Source of the DNA: a bacterium
Lineage (GTDB): Bacteria > Bacteroidota > Bacteroidia > Bacteroidales > Bacteroidaceae
Length of the DNA stretch: 19,043 nt
Direction of reading: 5' to 3'
NCBI GenBank assembly: GCA_004562975.1
Contig: SFQP01000014.1
Location: 1-19,043 of the forward strand
Shown here piece by piece: positions 15,901-19,043 of the stretch. Position 1 is the stretch's first letter; each line of letters opens with the position of its first letter. Both the position numbers and the translations under genes were made by a program. The notes beneath the pieces are model-generated. The model did no database searches, had not been told where the DNA came from, and saw nothing but the letters and a program-made list of their open reading frames with translations.

Positions 15901-15964
15901 CGAAACTGAAACGCTCACCTACAAGCGCACCATCTACATCATTGCCAGTGCCACGACACCTTGA
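12932..15964 (+). CDS. Two fimbrillin-like lipoproteins joined in one ORF (accessory/tip subunits)
   Basis: The 1010-codon ORF reads as two complete lipoproteins. Part one (about 1-475) starts MKLPTAHIAICLLGLLMAV with lipobox LTGC (Cys23). It shows the fimbrillin segment DNENNTVNATIFLYQ and ends with the family C-terminus YGIVRNNVYRVYVNS and VKDWISI. A Pro/Gly-rich linker follows. At codon 499 (ATG 14426) a new signal begins, MYIPLHNHLSSRPLFRF, with lipobox LVAAC at Cys528. Part two (499-1010) has KVRINIELG and RLLSKIQFTVTNQTGKDI and resembles other Bacteroidales fimbrial accessory subunits. An internal lipobox cannot work in a single polypeptide, so either the two genes recently fused, an indel removed a stop, or part two also starts at 14426. 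A TGA in another frame (14421-14423) sits right before that ATG. Confidence 0.8.
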   Translation: MKLPTAHIAICLLGLLMAVLTGCSGHGDSISDNEEELFNQNGTYFQLTLHCGSPKSRGPQGGEEGDGRLGALDNENNTVNATIFLYQANDGINAPASTPISYAFYAPTIKKVSATKYTTDVLHAFTPITPGLYHVLVVTNLGDLTQLAQKTLGEVRDYAITQPYAQTDPLDPSTANRFVMTNEADATVTITGEGGIDHVKQITLNVERLAARIDFSPGVKPGTTGGTYYGGEYKTNYNFEMGGMNYRKNGYLYKVIRDNMTETGDIFLLTEVTPFNLWNSDTYLIKRVCDTKWQDYTHLSYLGLETKNELNEATNYVVGYKTFDKTSANFTALKPKLYNPSTHWSVRELSAESDYTNQIDASDPNLKYYVLTYARENTIFTGSPKESYATGIRFDGYYGKKTGEDTGGNPIYSWTSKSYYHYIRHADPHDTNAEAVPMKYGIVRNNVYRVYVNSVTSLGLILIEVKDWISITLPPPPLSAHQSPAGGGIGKSLSNFLNMYIPLHNHLSSRPLFRFLTALTTMLLVAACTSDDVSSEGEGREKVRINIELGTAGLSTGSRAWTDVMANPDGGEMIFSAYVVMVDATGNVKNIFNLDHISSQEHERRNVASINSETGTYTFYSFANLPDCFEYTADNGSGKKKLLLKGNSHLNATATSANGIAITQDSDFGTAVAALRYTPHFNNFKVYPANDIPGGTTFNGIPMTNTEQFEVNSNVTVRLSLYRLLSKIQFTVTNQTGKDIVMDKITMGNVTANENATPIKFLPPKDANNGVINSFTATDGHTTEDVVFFERGTTTGTTLANGGNQVFTGYLNESVSTHPTGQFPLTLKYHFKSDETSEGVDPDKIITRFSLMKLQDIARNHAVLVPIRLTEYSVILKTFFYPPIGGYPSFSQEDHSEEGYYTLIFGGGGDLSIHPYVFESANANNPELWFELNDKTHIESYAITVEDPSHIFTNDGAPHFDDTTGELLATLNSVHNGTASVELTVHIKVSETETLTYKRTIYIIASATTP
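14353..14395 (+). repeat. GC-rich hairpin in the linker of the fused fimbrillin ORF
   Basis: GCCCCCTCCC (14353-14362) pairs perfectly with GGGAGGGGGC (14386-14395) over a 23-nt loop. It lies between the end of the first fimbrillin-like part and the ATG of the second. Its words (CCCCTCTC, GC, ACCAA, GAGGGG in the same order) resemble the intergenic hairpin at 5600-5634. It looks like intergenic sequence that is now read as protein. Confidence 0.65.
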
Positions 15965-16067
15965 TGCCCGCACCGCCGGCCCCATCACCCGCTGCGGCGT
16001 GCATCCACTTTCCCGGCTCCGCCTCTCTTCCCCTTCAGCATATTCTTTTGTTTCAAACGAATCTCCC

Positions 16068-19043
16068 ATGAAACGTCATCTCCATATCCTCCCGCGCCTC
16101 TGCGCCCTCTTCACCCTCCTGTTTGCCGCCTTCCGTCTGACGGCAGCCCCCGTCATGCCCACTATATCATCGGAAGACACAAGTAATGAACATTGGTACT
16201 ACATCAGCTTTTACAACGATGGCACCATCAATGACAAGTTGTTGGGCAATGCAGGTACTGCCGGCAACCTGACAACGGTGGCAGCCGAAGTGTCTCAGGC
16301 CAATCAATGGAAGATTATTAAAGCAGAAGTCGTAGACGGAACCACCTACTACAAGCTGGTAAACCGCGCCAGCGGCCTGTATCTGGGTTACAAGGCAGCG
16401 CGCTACCGCGCTGTAGAGAGTAACAGCTCCGAAGTTGTGGAATTTAAACTGACAGCCGGCACAAACGGCCACGGCTACACGCTGCAACGCAACAACACCG
16501 AGGCCGTTAGCAAAAACTGGACGCTCGACGCTTCAAGCGGCTACTTCACCACCGCCGGCATAGAGATTACCGACCGCCCCGACGTCAACCGCGAGCTGGT
16601 ATTCCTACCCACACTACCCGCCTCCGACTTCAAGTACATACTCTTTGCCGGCTACGGCCGATTCGGACTACACGCCACCAACTCATCCACGTTGGAAGTA
16701 GCCTCCGTTACAGGTAGCGAAGCGGCCGGCGGAGGCTACAAGTGGAGTACAGTCCTCGTTGCTGGAGGTTATATCTACCAAAGCGACAATGGCTATTACT
16801 TGAAGCAGGACGGCACTACGGGTTGGACGGTCACTACCGTTGATACCGAGGCAACCGTACTGACACCAAGCCAAAGTACCTATGCCAGCACTACGCGTTA
16901 CAACCTCGCCACAGCCAATGGCAAAGCCCTGTGCTACAACGGTACAGCCTTGGTGCAAGGCCAAAGCAACACGCGCTACTCTACCTTAAACCTCACAACC
17001 ACCGTGACCGGGCCTGTAAACGGCCCGCTGGATGGTCATTGGTACACGGTTCAGCTCACGCAACGCAGCAGAATATTGAGCGATGATGTTAGTAATGGCG
17101 GTTTGGACAATTGCGAACTGCAAGTAGCCAACACCACTGCTGCCAATTCGGCCAACGTGTGGAAAGTTATTGAAGACGAAGTAGGCCGCATCAAGTTGCA
17201 AAACAAAAACGGCTTCTACCTGTTCAACCGCACCACCGACCCTGCTGGCACTCCCATGGGAAATGGTGGCCGTATGTACCTGACCGACAATCCCAATTTG
17301 GCTACGGCTTTCTATATAGAATATCGGGAGGACTACAACACGGAGTATTGGAAACTGAGAGACCCGACATCCAATCACGGTACCTATGTCTTTGTGAGCT
17401 ATAACCAGCCACGAGACGGTGACAAAAGAATACGCCACTATGAACTTTACGGCGATGGTGGTAACACCAACTTTGCCTTCACTGAGGTAGCAGAGGGGGA
17501 CATTACCGCCGCAGGCATCAGCAGCGCCAACTCCTACACCTACCTGCAATTCTCCGCATTCGGCAAGCAGTTGCTTACCGACGCAGGAGCCGGCAGCGCA
17601 CTGACCGTTACAGCCACAAACGAAACGCAGCCTACCGGCGATGGCTTGCTGTGGAGAGCCTCGCACAACAATGACGCGAAGTACGTCTACATCAGCAAGG
17701 AAGGCCGTTACCTTGACCTCACCAACCTTCAGGCCGCTACCAACATCAACAACGCCACGCCAATCAGCTTCTCCGCTAATGACTACAACGGCAGCGTGAC
17801 TCCACGCTATAACCTCGCTCGGGCCGACGGCAAGGCACTGTGCTTTGACGGCACCAGTCTGTCTATGGGCACGAGCAACACGCGCTTCTCCGTCATTCAC
17901 CGTTGCACCACCGTCACCGGCCCTGACTACTTCCCGCTCATATCCAATACCACGGAAGAACACTGGTATAGTTTCCAATGGGTCTATCTGAACAAGGTGC
18001 TCGAAATGAAAGGTATCGACGCTCCCACACAATTCTCCACCGACTTCACTCCCAACAGCAGCAACACCTGGAAATTGGTAGATGACGGGTCGGGCAACGG
18101 ACGCTATTACTTCATGACCATGAACGGCATGTACCTGTGCGACAAGAACGGCAGATACTATTCCACCACCAACAAGTCGGAAGCTGCCGCATTGCGCATA
18201 GTGGAATATAACGAAGGAGAAAACCGCTCCTACTGGCTGTTGCGCAACCCTGGTGCACCGAGCTATCAATACCTTAATCCGTCGGGCGGTGCCAATGCCA
18301 CATACCTCGAAGATTATTGGAATGCCAATGACGCTGTGAACAAAGTATTGTTTACGAAAGTGGAAGTGCTGCCCAAAAAGACCAATCCCATTGCCTACCT
18401 GCATTTCTCTGCAATGGGACAGATTGGCGCTTACGACAAAGGCAACGATTCCATTCCCACTGGCAAGAAACCCGACTACACCACCGATGTGACCAACGGT
18501 TACCTGTGGACCGTGCTGCCCAAGGAGGACGGCAGCGGCGTAATCCTGAAGAGCCTGTTGGGCAACTACATGACCTATAGCGCAGAGAGCGGCTTCAGCA
18601 CCAGTGCCACAGAGGGCGATGCCTTTGTGTTCAAGATCACTACAAACACCTACGAGAACAACGGCAGCGTGCGCAACCAACTGCTCAATCCGGCTGATGA
18701 AAACCAAGCATTGTGCGCCGACTACAACGACCACCATCTGTATTGGGGCGTGCCAAACACACGCTATTCCGTGTTGTGGCTCAGCAGCCCCCACATTTGG
18801 TGTACGGATTTGCCCAAAACCTCCAACTCCCTTTCAGGCTTTACCCTCTACCACATCCGTTTCCGCTCCAACGGCTACATCATTTCCAGTCCGAACGTAG
18901 GCGATGCCACGCCCATTCCGCACAACGACAACATACAGGACATGAGCAACGCCTGGGCACTGTACCGCTGCCAGAACGACGACGGCACCTACAGTGGCGA
19001 TGTCTTCCTGAGCAACGGCAAAGGCCATTTCCTGAAGTACGAT
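16068..19043 (+). CDS. Large secreted repeat protein, ricin/beta-trefoil-like units, 3' end missing
   Basis: ATG 16068 opens 992 codons without a stop to the window edge. The signal peptide (MKRHLHILPRLCALFTLLFA, cleaved near LTA|AP, residue 26-27) indicates export. The rest consists of about 300-residue tandem units starting near residues 42, 324, 632 and 925 (the last cut off). Each full unit opens with HWY, then a W-K core motif (QWKIIKAE, VWKVIEDE, TWKLVDDG) and a 'G.YL' strand. Units 1 and 2 close with RYNLATANGKALCYNGT and RYNLARADGKALCFDGT, followed by SNTR[YF]S. The W/G/Y spacing recalls ricin-type beta-trefoil carbohydrate-binding repeats; I infer a lectin-like fold but did not recognise a defined family. 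It begins 103 bp after the accessory fimbrillin ORF and is probably the last or tip-adhesin gene of the operon. Confidence 0.75.
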   Translation, partial: MKRHLHILPRLCALFTLLFAAFRLTAAPVMPTISSEDTSNEHWYYISFYNDGTINDKLLGNAGTAGNLTTVAAEVSQANQWKIIKAEVVDGTTYYKLVNRASGLYLGYKAARYRAVESNSSEVVEFKLTAGTNGHGYTLQRNNTEAVSKNWTLDASSGYFTTAGIEITDRPDVNRELVFLPTLPASDFKYILFAGYGRFGLHATNSSTLEVASVTGSEAAGGGYKWSTVLVAGGYIYQSDNGYYLKQDGTTGWTVTTVDTEATVLTPSQSTYASTTRYNLATANGKALCYNGTALVQGQSNTRYSTLNLTTTVTGPVNGPLDGHWYTVQLTQRSRILSDDVSNGGLDNCELQVANTTAANSANVWKVIEDEVGRIKLQNKNGFYLFNRTTDPAGTPMGNGGRMYLTDNPNLATAFYIEYREDYNTEYWKLRDPTSNHGTYVFVSYNQPRDGDKRIRHYELYGDGGNTNFAFTEVAEGDITAAGISSANSYTYLQFSAFGKQLLTDAGAGSALTVTATNETQPTGDGLLWRASHNNDAKYVYISKEGRYLDLTNLQAATNINNATPISFSANDYNGSVTPRYNLARADGKALCFDGTSLSMGTSNTRFSVIHRCTTVTGPDYFPLISNTTEEHWYSFQWVYLNKVLEMKGIDAPTQFSTDFTPNSSNTWKLVDDGSGNGRYYFMTMNGMYLCDKNGRYYSTTNKSEAAALRIVEYNEGENRSYWLLRNPGAPSYQYLNPSGGANATYLEDYWNANDAVNKVLFTKVEVLPKKTNPIAYLHFSAMGQIGAYDKGNDSIPTGKKPDYTTDVTNGYLWTVLPKEDGSGVILKSLLGNYMTYSAESGFSTSATEGDAFVFKITTNTYENNGSVRNQLLNPADENQALCADYNDHHLYWGVPNTRYSVLWLSSPHIWCTDLPKTSNSLSGFTLYHIRFRSNGYIISSPNVGDATPIPHNDNIQDMSNAWALYRCQNDDGTYSGDVFLSNGKGHFLKYD
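16191..19043 (+). repeat. Tandem ~300-residue coding repeats
   Basis: Unit boundaries by the HWY motif are about 16191, 17037 and 17961, with a degenerate fourth start near 18840. Unit lengths are about 282, 308 and 293 codons. The best-conserved block is at 16902-16974 and 17805-17889 (RYNL...GKALC...SNTR). A more diverged copy, with Asn-Gln-Ala-Leu-Cys and NTRYS, is at about 18675-18770. Conservation is at protein level with considerable nucleotide divergence, so the duplications are old. Confidence 0.75.

Noticed and set aside
14954..16069. 371-codon minus-strand ORF opposite the second fimbrillin part
   Set aside because: It is a Gly/Val/Glu-rich shadow with no motifs, lying opposite a gene whose protein has a clear lipoprotein signal and fimbrillin features.
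16986..18794. 602-codon minus-strand ORF opposite the repeat protein
   Set aside because: The plus strand is open for 992 codons with a signal peptide and internal protein repeats. The antisense frame is long only because of composition and codon bias.

Overview
The window looks like a chromosomal segment of a Bacteroidales bacterium, probably Bacteroides or a close relative. Three things support this. Several upstream regions carry the Bacteroides-type -7 box TAnnTTTG, one with a correctly spaced -33 TTTG. Shine-Dalgarno sequences are mostly absent. The gene families are typical of the order: an Rpn-type nuclease/transposase, a GH5 mannanase, the DUF3575 and DUF3868 families, and Mfa/Fim-type fimbrillins with lipoprotein signals. 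I cannot name the species. Most genes are GC-rich at third positions; the major fimbrillin gene is clearly less so.

Left part (1-7346): housekeeping and general accessory genes. The 5' end of an Rpn-family gene runs off the left edge on the minus strand, behind a leader that can fold into three nested stems. nagA (GlcNAc-6-phosphate deacetylase, minus strand) ends in a long stem-loop terminator. An NhaC-type antiporter gene follows on the plus strand. A ~580-bp noncoding gap then holds a large imperfect inverted repeat (3262-3497) and four dyad-symmetric elements spaced 21-22 bp (3542-3620). smpB is followed 5 bp later by a secreted GH5 mannanase gene. A convergent PlsC-like acyltransferase gene follows. 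Next is a single-gene unit for a Wza-like polysaccharide export lipoprotein, with a consensus promoter and a clear terminator but no adjacent chain-length/kinase partner.

Right part (7347-19043): one apparent fimbrial (Mfa/Fim, type V pilus-like) operon, truncated by the window edge. A long leader has a C9 tract in the loop of a 10-bp hairpin. A C7 tract lies in a mini-ORF that overlaps the first start codon. The genes in order are a DUF3575 outer-membrane barrel, a DUF3868/OmpA-like/TPR protein, a major fimbrillin, a strong 13-bp hairpin, and an Mfa2/FimB-type anchor. Then comes a 1010-residue ORF that reads as two fimbrillin-like lipoproteins fused in frame. Last is a large secreted protein of more than 992 residues, built from about 300-residue tandem repeats. 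Inferred division of labour: the barrel and OmpA-like proteins serve the cell envelope, the major fimbrillin forms the shaft, the Mfa2-like protein anchors it, and the fused protein and repeat protein are accessory or tip components. The repeat protein is the best candidate for a ligand-binding adhesin.

The features least explained by known families are the fused double-lipoprotein ORF with a hairpin in its linker, the giant repeat protein, the possible contingency tracts upstream of the operon, and the two palindromic structures between the antiporter gene and smpB.
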